DNA from: Bretschneidera sinensis
Taxonomy: Eukaryota; Streptophyta; Magnoliopsida; Brassicales; Akaniaceae
Length of the DNA stretch: 64,000 nucleotides
Direction of reading: 5' to 3'
NCBI GenBank assembly: GCA_023935145.1
Contig: CM043702.1
Location: forward strand, 76,130,820-76,194,819
Made by a program: the position numbers and the translations under genes
Notes under the pieces: model-generated
Database searches by the model: none
What the model was told of the DNA's origin: nothing
Seen by the model: only the letters and a program-made list of their open reading frames with translations
Shown here: positions 37,161 to 49,597 of the stretch, one piece after another
Layout: the number at the start of each line of letters is the position of its first letter
Position numbering within the stretch: position 1 is the stretch's first letter

Positions 37161-38030
37161 ATGGTCCTGACGGTGAATTTGGACATGAAATGGTTAAGGG
37201 TGGCGATATACCCTGCTAATCATTGGACTTCCTTGTTGCTTCGAGGAGGGTTCATGTCCAATATTGGTTTGATCTTCTCGAGGTTGGCCTCTATTTTGCG
37301 CCGAATGACCATAAATCCAAGGAACTTACCCGAGGTGACTCCAAAGGTGCATTTTATTGTATTAAGTTTATCTCATAGCGTTTGAGTACTCTAAAAGCTT
37401 CTTCAAGGTCAGATAAGTGGTCCTTTAACTTAGTGCTCATGATAAGCATGTCATCGACATAAACTTTCATGTTCTTTATGATTGGTTCTTTGAAGAGCTT
37501 GTTGACCAGTTGCTGATTTGTTCCCCCTACATTTTTTAGCCCGAAGGGCATGACCTTGTAACAATAGAGGCCTTGGACAGTGACAAAGGCAGTTTTTGGC
37601 TGGTCTTTTTCATGCATAAGGATTTTGCTATAACATGAATAGGCATCCATGAATCTGAGTGGCTTGTACCCCGAGATGGTATCAACCAACTGGTTTATCC
37701 TTAGTAGTGGGAAGCTATCTTTTGGTCACGCCTTGTTGAGGTCTATGAAATTGATACACATCCACTTCCCATTTGTTTTCTTTACGATGACCAGATTGGC
37801 GATCCAATCGGGGTAGTGGGCCTTCCAGATAAAGTCAGCTGCTAGAAGCTTGTCAACTTCTTCTTCGAAAGCTTTTTGTCACTCAGGGGTGAACCATTTC
37901 TTCTTTTGTACCACATGCTTATGTTCTGGATCTGCATTCAGCTAGTGAGTAATGACTTGTGGATCAATTTCAGGCATGTTCGAGGTTAACTAGTCGAAAA
38001 CTTCTTCTTTGATTGCTTGAAGCAGCAATT
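37161..38030 (-). pseudogene. Tat-type reverse transcriptase fragment
   Basis: Minus frames give KKTNGKWMCINF and DAYSCYSKILMHEKDQPKTA, then MPFGLKNVGGTNQQLVNKLF and the catalytic YVDDM at 37689-37354. After a shift they continue into the RT thumb with the FLGFMV-like and LAGYIATLNHF-like blocks to about 37160. A few stops. The sequence that should follow (RNase H and integrase) is absent; the spacer with tandem repeats comes instead. Upstream of 38030 the protease part is cut off by a MITE. Confidence 0.82.
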
Positions 38031-38033
38031 TAA

Positions 38034-38297
38034 GGTACGTTTGGTTATGGAAAATATTTTTCGTTTTTCATCTCCATTTTGATTAACATTTTCTTTTAGA
38101 ATTTGTACACCCTTAACATAGTTTGTAAAATAAGACTTTCTTTTCAACAACCTTTTTTGTTTTCCATATTTTTCAATACTATGTTAAAACGGAAGTTTTG
38201 TTTTCCAAATTATGTTAACATTATCCAAATTTTTGAAGAAAGCATTAGACAAAATGGAGATTAAAAATAGAAAGCATTTTCCTTACTAAATGCACCC
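38034..38297. mobile_element. MITE-like fold-back element, about 264 bp
   Basis: The two halves are imperfect inverted copies along most of their length. 'ggtacgtttggttatggaaaat' (its first 20 bases) faces 'attttccttactaaatgcacc', and 'tctccattttgattaaca' faces the reverse complement of 'agacaaaatggaga'. No ORF. Target duplicate not clear, so the superfamily is open. Confidence 0.7.
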
Positions 38298-38473
38298 TCA
38301 AGATTCCATGAATTTCTTCATTGTTCAACGCCCATGGAAAATAGATGCATCTAGCTTCATGGATTCCATGAATTTTTTCACTATTGCAAGGACTGCTTCA
38401 TCAAATGCCAAATAAACTCTCAAAAATAAATTCTTCAAATTAGAACTTCAAATCTAGAATTTCTCTCGATTTA

Positions 38474-38586
38474 GGTCATGTTTGGGTTGCTATTAAAGCT
38501 AACTTAAAGCAAGTTAGCTTAAATGGATTCAAGGCATTTAAGCTAACTTGTCTTAAGTTAGCTTTAATAACAACCCAAACTTAACC
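38474..38586. mobile_element. Tourist-like MITE, 113 bp
   Basis: Arms of about 50 bp with 90% or more identity in inverted orientation: GGTCATGTTTGGGTTGCTAT at the left, and GGTTAAGTTTGGGTTGTTAT read from the right. The loop is about 11 bp. Flanked by TTA on both sides (38471-38473 and 38587-38589), the 3-bp target of PIF/Harbinger elements. Terminal GG...GTTTGG also fits that group. It cannot move itself; a Harbinger transposase elsewhere would be needed. Confidence 0.8.
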
Positions 38587-38589
38587 TTA

Positions 38590-39779
38590 GGACCAAAAAG
38601 GAACCCAAATGTTAGTATCATAGAACAAAACCCAAAATACAGTGGTATAAAACCCAAAATTTTATTCTTTAAAACAATCTTTGCAATCATACTATTTCTA
38701 TACTCAATCTATGAATGCAATAAGATTAACATGTCAATAAGCTATAGATATGCTCTCCAATTGAATGTGGTACATGGTAGAAATTAATGATGATGCATAT
38801 TACCATCAGTTAGAGTTTTGACAGTTAATCTAATTTTGAGTTGAGGATATAAGATTCATAAAACTTGCAGGTACTAAAAAACATAACACCGAAGAAATTA
38901 AAAAACCCAGGGATGAAATATGGAGAGAAGGAAAAGGAATTTTCCGGAAAAAGAAGAGAGAAGGGAAGATGCAGTGCCATCTTCAAAGAGAAGGTGGCTC
39001 TTTCATAAAGGGAAAAACAATGTCATTGTCGTGAGAGCAGCAGTGTTGTCGCTGAGAGAAAAGTAGTGTTGTATCGCTTGTTTGAGAGAAATCAATTTGC
39101 ACAGAGAGACATTGTTTCTAGAATGCTTTATAAATGGATTTAGGGAGAATGTATGAAAATGCTAAAGCATATTTTGGGGTTATCAAATAATTCATTAAAC
39201 AAAGTGGTCCCTTTTGCTTTTGCAAAACTTGGGTTTTTAGCTTTTCCTTACAACTACTTCTAATAAAAGCCAATATAGCTGAAATTTACCAAACATTAAT
39301 ATTGGTGAAAGTATATGTTTTTGCCCAGTAGCTGTTTTTCTTTCCCTAAAAGCACCCTAAGCTAAATATGCAACCTCACGTTATTAATCCCTTTCTCTTA
39401 AGGTAATAAATCTGTAAGCAATAATAACATAATCTTATCACCATGAAATTATGTTTATTATGAAGCTTATTATGTAACTCTAATTATCCAAGACTTATCA
39501 ACAATTTAATCATTGACTAATTATAAATAACAACATCATACTTACTCTGTACTCTCCCATTAGTGAAACCCCAATAATTTTTCTTATAAAAAGGGTTGAA
39601 CACTGCAAATAATATTCTAGAATGAATATCCATAAACTAAAACTGACATGCCCTAACTTTATCCTATCAAACTCTAAAAGAATTATAGCAATATCAAATC
39701 CCTAACTAGGTCCTATAATCCACCATTTACTTAATCATGGCATACAGTTGATGATCCGACTATCCACTAATAAGTGTAT
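38590..39779. other. Intergenic DNA, nothing firmly recognised
   Basis: No gene-like ORF. At 39010-39110 'gcagtgttgtcgctgagagaa'-like phrases repeat imperfectly (first 20 bases given as motif). AT content is high. Near 39200-39360 short inverted phrases ('aaacttgggttttt', 'aaagcaccctaag') hint at another degraded small transposon, without clear ends. Confidence 0.35.
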
Positions 39780-41145
39780 CTTTCACACAACCCCCTCCCC
39801 CTCGATGTCGAGCTCTCCCTTTACTCGTCCACGCGGCATCCTTAGACCTAGACAAAATGACTCTTTTATGAACGACCAATGTATCATGCTTATACCAATG
39901 CAGTCTACAAAATCTTAACCTAAAGCTCTAATCCCAAAAATGCAACAATCAATGCCAGACAGACCCTACTTGAAACAAAACCATTCTTTTTAAGCATTGA
40001 GCCCTAACCTATACCCACTATGCCATATGACCTCAAGAGCCGACACACAATCCATAACTAATGCACACAACATCATTATTATCTCAACTCGAGCTCGAGG
40101 AGATACATAGAATTTACAAGACAAAATAAATACTAATTTATAAAGGCATAATAATAACTTCAACATAACTAAGAAAGACAACAACGCCAAAATAAATTAC
40201 TGAGGATGTCGATCACGTGGACCTACCTAGAGATGCCAACTTGTAAGCTCTCCAAAAGAGCCTACTCTAAAATCTCTTGCACACTACCTGGAAAAAAATA
40301 AAATAAAAAGGGGGAGAGCTTAAAAAGCTCAATGAAATTTCACTTACTAAAAATACTCAATTTCTTAGTTTATTTACTAAGCCTTATTCGATATCCATTT
40401 TATATCTATGTATATATATGAACTTATTTTTCATAAAACTTGTTCTTTTATCTTTTCCTTACCTTCCTTTAAGAATAGTGATTATATTTATATAGTCACT
40501 TACAATGATCCATTCTTAATATAGAAATCAACTCATAATATCATTCACAATTACCACATTATTCACAAGTCAAGATTACACGTCCTCAAGTCGAGGGAAA
40601 ACATCTACTTATATATTTTCCCTTATCAAGAAAGAGCATCATCCTCTCTCACTTTTATACATCAAAATAAAAACAATCATCAACTAGACAATCATTCTCC
40701 TATAAAGAAAAGTTCATCCACCTCACATACCTTTTCACTTCTAAACCCAAAAAATCAGAAAGAATTCCCATGCACAAAGGCTTTTCTACATGATTTAAAT
40801 TTCAAGCTTTTCATTGTCTCAATCATCACAAATGGGATGTCCCCCCACGTGCCAAGACGTTAATTATCATCATAATCAGGACCCATGGGAGTCATATCTT
40901 TTCCTCAAACCCGAAGGTCCTACTATTTAGAAAACATAAATTTAAATTTATCGAATTGTTAATTAATTAAAAAGAGATTTCATTGTCTAATACCTTTCAT
41001 CGGGCCACTCTCGGGTCCTACCTTTCCTTAGACCACTCCTGGTCCTACTTTTCCTTGGATATGAAGGTCCTACAATTAATTATATTTGAATTTAGTCTAA
41101 AATGCATACATATCTATCACATATGAAGAAATAAGGAAATCAATA
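39780..41145 (-). mobile_element. Tekay-like fragment: gag start, primer site, LTR part
   Basis: The leader matches the one at 1985-2103: 'gcagtctacaaaatc' is shared, and the primer site reads TGGGATTAGAGC on the minus strand (39929-39940). A short gag start with an Arg/Gly-rich ATG region lies near 39830. The LTR begins at 39941 and shares the 'gagagcttaaaaagctcaatgaa' type block (40313-40345) with the LTR at 2104-3983. Left of 39780 the element is cut. At 41145 the LTR is interrupted by an Athila-type insertion and resumes at 55554. Confidence 0.7.
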
Positions 41146-42451
41146 TGATTACGCTCAAACTAATACGCGGTTATTGTGTATAGTTGAGGTGTTGATCCCA
41201 CGAGGAAAAGCGATCTACAAAGGAAAAGCGCAAACCTTAACACGAACGATAACAATTAAGTGAGAAAATAATGTAAATAGATTGAAGAATATAATAAAGA
41301 AACAACAAGGTTTTGGGAATCCACTCTAGGTTTGTTGCCTTATTCCAATATTGATTCAGTTGTTTTTATCTCGATTGCGCAAGTTTCACATCCCAAACAG
41401 GCAATCGACAAATATTCAATTAAAGCATATGTAAACCGTAATGTAATTGATATGAATTACTCTTTACTTTCGATTTAAGCACACATGACCTATCCTATAT
41501 ATTTATCTAGAAACGACAATATATCTTAATGACAATATCGCAGTAATGGACAAACTTGAAAGATAAATCTATTGGACTCAATCACATCCAACAATCTTGA
41601 CACCAGAAGAGCATGACTAGACTTATATCGAGGAGAAAGATATAATTACCGGATTAAGAGAAAATCTTCTAATTAAATTAAAGAGTAAATCATAACAATG
41701 TTTGACAATAAATTCTAACTACAATTGAATCAATAAAGGAAAATAAGAACAACTACACCTAGGGATTCATCCATTCGCCTTGCTTGGAGATTAGTTGGCC
41801 ATGGGGCTCATTCTTGAACACTTTGGTGGAGGAGAATATAACAGTCTTCTTGTGTTTCCAGCCTTAATGATTGTCTTCCTATTAAACCCTGAGTGATCTA
41901 TTTATAATACAAAAGGTCTAAGGGTATTTTAGGGTTTAAACCATCATTAAAGTCCTAATTAGGTCATGACACGGAGCAGGAGATCGCGTGAGGGCCATGA
42001 CTCTCACTTACTTGTGTCGCGGCTCTGCCTGGTCTAGGCCACGGCTCAGCCTGGTGCTGATGCTTGTGGAGGCTTCTGGGAGCCGCGGCCCTACCTGATC
42101 CAGGCCGTGGCTCTCACTGATGGCTTCCTTGCTCTTTTGGGCTTGGTTCTGGAGGCCGAGGCTTAGACTTCTTCAAGCCGTAACGCACATACTTAAGACT
42201 TGATTTCTCTTCATTTTGTACCTCCGCAACCACTCCCTCACCTTGATATGCGTGGAATCTTAGTGCTTCAAGCAATGATAGCTTTTCTATCTCCTTTAAA
42301 CTCAAAGTACCTAAAAATGCATCGAAATAAGTCAATGATCCAAGAATATCACTTTAGAGTTATTAAGGTATAAAAGTTTAATTCAAACCTCAATCAACCT
42401 TAAAATTCTAAAAAATAAATACTATTAAGATGCATTTTATGACTCTTATCA
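41146..42451 (-). repeat. 3' LTR of the outer Athila-type element
   Basis: 1306 bp, TG...CA ends. Minus-strand TATAAATA at 41899-41906. Upstream of it (41970-42120) is a GC-rich repeat of the type 'gccgcggctctgcctgg...ccaggccgtggctc'. Its partner at 54170 carries the same block at 55020-55215. Confidence 0.92.
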
Positions 42452-44100
42452 TAAGCCCCAACTAGCTTATTGCTAGTCCCTAGCAATTCAGGCGAAAACA
42501 AGACAAAAAGAAATGAATTCTATGGTAGGAATCAAAACAAAGTAGAGCAATGTTAGCGTTAAACCAAGAGTAATTCACCTTTCATCTCAAAAATTGTATA
42601 TAACACACAGCTCATGGAATCAATAAATATCACCCAAGTCCAAAAGTAATCAAAACATCAATCTTAAAATTGTTATCGACTCTTAACATCCATCTTACCA
42701 CAATCCATTAATCCAAACACCCGGATGATTTTATGCATAACATTCATGAATACAAGTCTTGGCCTCTATTATATTTAATTTTCGTGACATCAATCACAAG
42801 AACAAGCTCCATAGGCTCACTTTTCAAATCACTCTCCACTATTGTAGAAAAATCACACCACCTTGGATCAATAGGTCTTTAATAAGCTTGTAACGTTAGG
42901 CTAAGGTAAAGGTTAAGAAAGAGCGAGAAGGTTTCAATAAATAAAAGAAATTAATCTTTTAGTTTTAAACACAACCTACTTTAAGCACTGGATAACTTTA
43001 CTTCAACACCCAACTCTTTCAACCATTTTTCGAGTATTTTTCTCAATAAATCACCACTTTTTTTCTTTTCTTCTTTCTTTGCCATAATTCACTTCTTTTT
43101 TACTTTGGCATAAGACCATTCACCTTTTTTTTCATTATTTTTTTTTTCATTTTCTTTTCTTTTCCACAACCCCCAACTTATCTCCTTTAATGTACTTGGG
43201 TTATGGTAGTAATATTTTTTCATATTTCCATCTTTACTAATCTCAAGTGCTTTTCAACAAATGTGTATGACTAAGTTCTTTCAAAAGAAGGGTAAGGATA
43301 AAATATTTTTAGGCTCATGAAGGTAAGTAGATGGGTTATCAAAAGAAATAAGGCTCAAATTATTTTTCAAGAAAAGGCTCAAATAGGTGACTAGCGATAA
43401 ATATAGCAAGGGTAAGTTTGAAAGGCTCAAACGGTCCAAAAATGACCTGTATCATATCCTAAGTAATGTGCATTCTAGGAATTTGCCTCAAGTGATTATC
43501 AAATAAGTTCTAGAGCTTGTCGAAACCGCAAAAGTATTCACAAACAATCACACATAAAACTTCTCTAAATGTTTAGACTAATCATGCAATCTTACCGCAA
43601 ACTAGAGTCTCAAATCAAATGAAGATTGACACTTAAATTATTCTCAAAGCAAAGCAAGATTAACTTTTTCTAAACGCTATATGCTATCTCAATTAGGCTC
43701 ATATCATTGACATGTGAATTAACTACAAGGCTTAACACAAAGCATGCTAAAAACAAACAAAAAGTGAAGGTGACACCGAGCAGTTAAAAAAAAGAAAAAA
43801 AGAAAAATGTTTCCTCCACCCCCAACTTAAAAATTGCATTGTCCTCAATGTAAAAGCAAAAGTTAATGAAACTCTCTTTTTAACCAAAGGTGCGTAGAGC
43901 CGAAAGTTGTGCATGACCAATTGAACTGCTGCACATATTTGTCCCTGAAAAAGAAATGCGAATGTAATACTGGAAAACAACAAAATACTAATAATAAACA
44001 AGAAAAAAAATATAGAAAAAAATAATAAAATTAAAGGATATGCTGTGGGGTGCCTCCAATGAGCGCTAAGTTTTACATCTTCAACCAGACGCTGCACTAC
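42452..44100 (-). other. 3' untranslated region of the outer Athila-type element
   Basis: The polypurine tract beside the 3' LTR reads AGCTAGTTGGGGCTTA on the minus strand (42452-42468). Poly-pyrimidine-rich runs lie at 43060-43170. At 43816-43854 is the conserved block ending AAGTTGGGGGTGG (minus), also found in the inner copy and in the element at 16869. A hydrophobic open frame at 44118-43747 arises from T-rich sequence; its end (about 43930-43850) is conserved in the inner copy. No enzyme domain. Confidence 0.7.
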
Positions 44101-44114
44101 TCTCACTGCTGGCC

Positions 44115-45322
44115 TCATTGTGGTGCTGAAGATGAGGCTTCATACTTAATGGCATCAGTGCTAGTCTTTTGGCAAAGAATACTTAAAGTCCACCACATGT
44201 GACTCAAGTGTTCTTGGTGTTGCCCATTTACTATCAGCAGTAGGGTATGTGATTCCCGCATCCATGTGACTTCTCTCAAGCAACTCCTCAAAGAATGGAT
44301 GCCAAGATTTCTTAATAAATCTTTGTGACTTACCAAAAACATCCACAACATTAACGGCATGGGATAAGTTGAAGAATCATTGAACTCAAAATTATTAGGA
44401 TGGAATTCCAAAGAGTTAGAATTATCTTTAATGTGCTCATCCTCCAAATTAAGCTTATCAATCATATAAGTGTTGAAACACTCATCCACTTCATTTGGCT
44501 GCCTTGAGACTCGGAAAACATTTACCTCTAAAGTCCTATTTCCAAATGATAATGTCATTAGGCCATTCCTATAATTAACGAGGGCATTGGCGGTGGCAAG
44601 GAATGGTCTTCCAAGTATCAAAGGAATTTTTGACTCCGTATTCACAATAGAAACGGTATCTAAAACCAAAAAGTCAACAGGATAATAGAAATTATCAATT
44701 TGCAACAAAACATCTTCCACAATACCTCTTGGTTTTCTTACCGATCTATCCGCGAACTGAAGTACCATAGAGGTTGGTTTGATCTCACCTAGACTGAGCT
44801 ACAAGTACATGGAGTATGGCATGAGGTTCACACTAGCACCCAAATCTAGCAATGCTTGGCCACAAGATTTGTTTCCAATTTGGCAAGCCACTGTTGGACA
44901 GCCCGGATCATTATATTTGGGTGGTGTCTTGCTGTCAATTACTGCACTTACTTGCTCTGTTAAAAATGTCGTCTTCTTCACATTGTGCTTCCTCTTGAGT
45001 GTGCATAGATCCTTGATGACTTTAGCATAGTTGGGAACCTGTTTCATGACATGAAGAAGAGGGAGGTTAATTTTAACATGCTGAAGTTATTCAAGAATCT
45101 CATCTTTTAATGCTAAATTTCTCTCCTTAGGTTTAAAGAGTGCTTGAAGCAAAGGCACCGGTGGAGAATAATCATTATGGGTCTCTTGTTCCTTGGGGGC
45201 TTCATCCTTATTGCTCATGGTTTGTACCATATGTTATCCCCTTGGATTAGGTTGTGGCTGTGAAGGAAAATGACCTTGCTCTTGAATCGTCAAGAAATTA
45301 GTCAACTTGGTGAGTTGACTCT
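44115..45322 (-). pseudogene. Protease of the outer Athila-type element
   Basis: 45047-44799 and 44768-44115 carry the protease: LLDLGASVNLMPYSMYL with the catalytic Asp, RSVRKPRGIVEDVLLQID, and IPLILGRPFLATANALVNY. One stop/shift near 44790 splits it. Upstream to 45322 lies the gag-protease linker, cut by the inner element. Downstream the frame ends in a short segment with HMDAGI-YPTADSKW and HVVDFKYSLP. No RT follows. It would process Gag. Confidence 0.85.
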
Positions 45323-46786
45323 TGATGAGAGTCATAAAATGCATCTAAACAATACTTAATTGTTAGCATTTTAGGGTTGATCGAGGTTGGAATTACACTT
45401 TTATACCTTAATAACTCTAAAGTGTTATTCTTGAATCGTTGACTTATTTCAGTGCATTTTCAGGTACTTTGAGCTTAAAAAAGATATGGAAAAGCTATCA
45501 TAATTTTAAACATGAAGCTTCAATGAATACTCGAGTGAGATAATGGTCGCGGAAGAGCCAAGATGAAGAGAAACCAAGAAAGGAGTTTCACTAAATTTCC
45601 AGAATTTCCCATACCAATCAGTCATTTTTGAAAATTAAACTATACTGATGCAGGAAGAACCAGGAGATGAGCCATATATGTTTAGAAACATCCAGAAGTC
45701 TATTTTCTGGAGAATTTTACGGTTCATAAAAATTATTTTTCTAGAGAAAGTTATGGCAGTTTAAGTAGACAAAGGTCAGGCTGTGCGGGCTGTGCGGGAT
45801 TTCAGCGTGAGCAAAAGTTTTGAAGCGCATGTGAATGCTTAAATTCCACATCCTACATCGGTTAGAAACACATTTCTATATCCCATATCCCACATCGAAT
45901 TGGAAACACATTGCACTCGTGGTATTTCCCTATAAAAGGCCTACTCCACTTCAGCTTTGAGGATCATCTGGGATCATCTGAGATCATCAGAAAGTGAATC
46001 GAGAGGACCTTTAGGAGCAATCCAGAGGGCCCATAGGAGGAAAATTAGAGGTCGGAGATGATCATTGAGAGGCCTGAGGCAGCTCGAGGAAGCTTGAGCC
46101 CCATGACCGACTAGTCTCCAAGCAAGGCAAAGGGATGAATCCCTAGGTGTAGTTGTTCTTATTTTCCTTTATTTGATTAAGTTGTAGTTTGGAATTATTT
46201 TCATTAAACATTGTTATGATTTATTCTTGATTTAATTAGAAGATTTCCTATTAATCCGATGATTGCATGCTTCTCCTCCATATAAGTCTAGTCATACTCT
46301 TCTTGTGTGTATTTGTTTGGGTGTGATTGAGTCCAGTAGATCTCTTTTATGGATTTGTCCATTGCTGCGATATTGTCATGTAGATATATCGTCGTCTCTT
46401 GATAATCTATAATTTAGGTCATATGTGCTTGAAAGTAAAGAGTAATTCATATCAGTTACATTAGGGCTTATATATGTGCTTTAATTGAATATTTGCCGAT
46501 TGCCTGTTTGGGATGTGAAACTTGCAATCGAGATAAAAACAATTGAATCAAGTGAGGATTAGGGCAACGAACCTAGGGGAGATTCTCGAAACTTTGTTGT
46601 TTCTCCATCATAAATCTATTTACACAATTTCCTTCCCACTATTTTCACATAATTCAGATTCTTTCAATCAATCTTTTATTGTTTGTGTTAAAGTTCACAC
46701 CTTATTTTATAGTTAACTTGTTTCCCTGTGGAATCGACACCCCAAAGCTGTGCTACAACTACCACGTTACACTTTGGGCGTAATCA
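45323..46786 (+). repeat. 5' LTR of the inner Athila-type element
   Basis: 1464 bp. TATAAAAGG at 45931-45939. The first 190 bp and the last 250 bp are close to the outer element's LTR, whereas the middle is different and lacks its GC-rich block, holding 'gtgcgggctgtgcggg' at 45782 instead. Confidence 0.92.
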
Positions 46787-46791
46787 AATTT

Positions 46792-46809
46792 TGGCGCTGT
46801 TACCGGGAA
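46792..46809 (+). other. Primer-binding site (tRNA-Asp type)
   Basis: TGGCGCTGTTACCGGGAA, 5 bases after the LTR; two changes from the site of the outer element. Confidence 0.85.
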
Positions 46810-46993
46810 AACGCGCTTAAGTACAAAGAAGATTGACAACTTTTGACATGATGGTAGAAGAGTTGTAAATAGTTTTTCTTTTCAGCAACTATAAAGGCGG
46901 TAAATTCGTTCATTCTTTTAGCTTGCTACATTAATTTTTTATTATTTTTTTGTTTTACTTGATTCTTTCCTTTTTTATAGTATTTTTATTATT

Positions 46994-48270
46994 TTGTTAC
47001 CTCACTTGCATAGACATAGAGATGCTGTGGGTAGATTTGGTTGTAGGTCTGTGTTAGAGTCAGAATTTAATTCTTTTTCAAATCCTTTATTTGATAATCC
47101 ATCTAGTCCCGAAGAAATGAGTGAACATGAAGATCAACCCCCTAGGACACTTAAGGATTACTTGCACCCTAGCCGTACGGCCACACCATCGTGTATCATG
47201 TTCCCCCCTAACGTTCAACAACCTGATTTTAAGCCGGGCATGATCCAATTGCTACCAAATTTCCATGGGTTTGAGAATGAAAACCCCTATATCCATATTA
47301 GGGAATTTGAGGAAGTAGTAGCTGCTTTTCACAGTAGGGTTGATATGATAGACACCGTCAAACTTCGGTTGTTCCCTTTTTCACTTAAGGAAAAAGCCAA
47401 GGCTTGGCAGTACTCGTTAAGGCCTAGGTCCATAGGTAGTTGGGATGAGATGACCCGAGTTTTCTTCCAAAAACACTTCCCAACCCATAAAACCAACAAA
47501 CTCAAGAGACAAATCTCAAACTTTGCACAAAAGGAGAGTGAAACCTTATATCAAATTTGGGAAAGTTTCAAGGACCTTTTGAATTCTTGTCCACACCATG
47601 GGTATGAGAGTTGGTGAGTAGTTAGCTATTTCTATGATGGACTCCTAAGTAAGGAAAGGTAGTTCATAGAAATGACGTGCAATGGGAATTTTCTTCAAAA
47701 AGATCCCGACCAAGCCATAGATTTCCTAGATGACCTATCAGAAAAAGCCCACACTTGGACTGAACCAAATGCCATGGAAGGCACTAGGAGAAATCAACCC
47801 ACTGGGATACCAACTTAAGGAAGAGGATAGTCTTAAAGCTCATTTAGAGGTCATAACTAAGGAAATTGAAGCCTTAAAAACCAAGGATACTAGAGCCCCT
47901 TAACTGGTTGCTAGGATAGAATCCTATGAGCCTTGTTTCATGTGTAATGGGGTAGATAATTTACCTAAGGATTGTCCAGTTTATTTTGAGATGAAGGAAG
48001 AGTGTAATGTTGTAGGTATACCCTTTGGGAAACCACACTCACCCTACTCTAACACCTACAATCCTGATTGGAAGAATCACCCTAATTTTAGTTGGAAATC
48101 CGATATGCAACCTCCTGCCCACTTTAGTAACCAATGGCAACTGGAAACAACCTCATTTAATGCACCTCAAAAATCTTTACCTTTGGAAGATACGTTTAAG
48201 TCATTTATGCAGGTGCATGCCAAGAGTGTGGAAGAGCAAGGCAAGATAAATCAACGGTTGTTAGAGGAAT
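46994..48270 (+). pseudogene. Gag of the inner Athila-type element
   Basis: 46994-47617 encodes the capsid part with RTLKDYLHPSRTATPSCIMF, FHGFENENPYIHIREFEEVV and PFSLKEKAKAWQYSLRPRS, ending at a Trp-stop. After shifts, 47940-48272 has a degenerate knuckle (FMCNGVDNLPKDCP, without the usual His spacing) and the YNPDWKNHPNFSW motif. The outer copy has the same blocks at 53868-52705. Gag is largely preserved, as expected of an element that depends on partners only for enzymes. Confidence 0.85.
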
Positions 48271-48394
48271 AACAAGCGATCAAAGAGGAACAAAAGGTAA
48301 TAAAGAGTTAACTCACCAAGTTGACTAGTTTCTTGACGATTCAAGAACAAGTCGGTTTCCTTCACAGCCACAACCTAATCCAAGGGGACAACAC

Positions 48395-49597
48395 ATGGCA
48401 CAAACCTCCAATCCTAAAAATCAAAACATTAGAGAGGTTAATGCCATAATTACTCGCAGCGGTAAGACAATTGATGGTCCCACTCTACCATCACACTTGA
48501 TTCCTAATACCGTGAGCAATAAGGATAAAGCCCCCAAGGAACAAGAGGCCCGTGATGTTTATCACCCACCGGTGCCTTTCCCTCAAGCACTCCTTAAACC
48601 TAAGGAGATAAATACAATATTAAAAGGTGAGATTCTTGAACAACTTCAGCATGTTAAAATTAATCTTCCTCTTCTTCATGTCATAAAATAGATTCTCAAC
48701 TATGCTAAAGTCATCAAGGATCTATGCACACTCAAGAGGAAGCACAATGTGAAGAAGACGTCATTCTTAATGGAGTAAGCAAGTGCTGTAATTAGCAGCA
48801 AGATACCGCCCAAATATAAAGATCCAGGCTGTCCAACGGTGGCTTGCCAAATTGGAAATAAACCTTGTGGCCAAGCATTGCTAGATTTGGGTGCTAGTGT
48901 GAACCTCATGCCATACTCCATGTACTTGCAGCTCAGTCTAAGTGAGATCAAACTAACTTCTGTGGTACTTCAATTAGCGGATAGATCGGTAAGAAAACCA
49001 AGAGGTATTGTAGAAGATGTTTTGTTACAAATTGATAATTTCTACTATCCTGTTGAATTTTTGGTTTTAGATACTGTTTCTACTATAAACACGGAGTCCA
49101 AAATTCCTTTGATACTTGGAAGACCATTCCTTGCCACCGCCAATGCCCTCATTAATTATAGGAATGGCCTAATGACATTATCATTTGGAAATAGGACTCT
49201 AAAGGTAAATGTTTTTTGAGTCCCATGGCAACCACGTGAAGAGGATGAGTACATCAAAGATAATTCTAACTCTTCGGAATTCATTCCTAATAATCTTGAG
49301 TTCAAAGATTCTTCAAATTATCCCCATGCCATTAATGTTGTTGATGTTTTTGATAAGCCACAGGAATTTATTAAGACATCTTGCCAACTATGCTTTGAGA
49401 AGTTGCTTGAGAGAAGTCACATGGATGCGGGAATCAAATACCCTACTGCTGATAGTAAATGGGCATCACCAAAAACACTTGAGCCACATGTGGTGGACTT
49501 TAAGTATTCCTTGCCGTCGCCAAAGCATACAAGAACAAAATTTTGTAGCAAAGCAGTGGCTGGTGCATCCAACTCATGTTTTTCGAGGAGGGAATAA
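48395..49597 (+). pseudogene. Protease of the inner Athila-type element
   Basis: 48395-48691 is the linker with VNAIITRSGKTIDGP. A stop and shift follow near 48690-48780. 48839-49219 is the protease with LLDLGASVNLMPYSMYLQLS, DRSVRKPRGIVEDVLLQI and LILGRPFLATANALINY. Then comes a short tail ending near 49597 with HMDAGIKYPTADSKW and HVVDFKYSLP. There is no RT after it. Inactive because of the stops at about 48690 and 48780. Confidence 0.85.

Larger units (their letters stand above)
32952..38033 (-). mobile_element. Decayed Tat/Retand-like Ty3 element with antisense ORF
   Basis: From left: 3' LTR (32952-33460), polypurine tract, tandem array, promoter and antisense (plus-strand) ORF relic (34769-36610), a second small repeat, then minus-strand RT (38030-37161). 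RNase H, archaeal-type RNase H and integrase, expected between the ORF and RT, are deleted, and nothing upstream of RT remains. The layout copies that of the intact element at 56623-64000, and protein blocks of the antisense ORF match, although LTR and array sequences have diverged. The right end is set by a MITE at 38034. Confidence 0.75.

Noticed and set aside
43747..44118. Hydrophobic ORF after protease as an envelope gene
   Set aside because: The hydrophobic run comes from T-rich DNA (Phe/Leu/Ile codons), there is no signal peptide or ectodomain, and the conserved part is the nucleotide block around the internal purine tract. The counterpart at 49632-49865 is similar for the same reason.
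44779..45030. 83-codon ORF opposite the Athila protease (and its copy at 48700-48951)
   Set aside because: Antisense shadow of a conserved protease sequence. It appears twice only because the protease is there twice.
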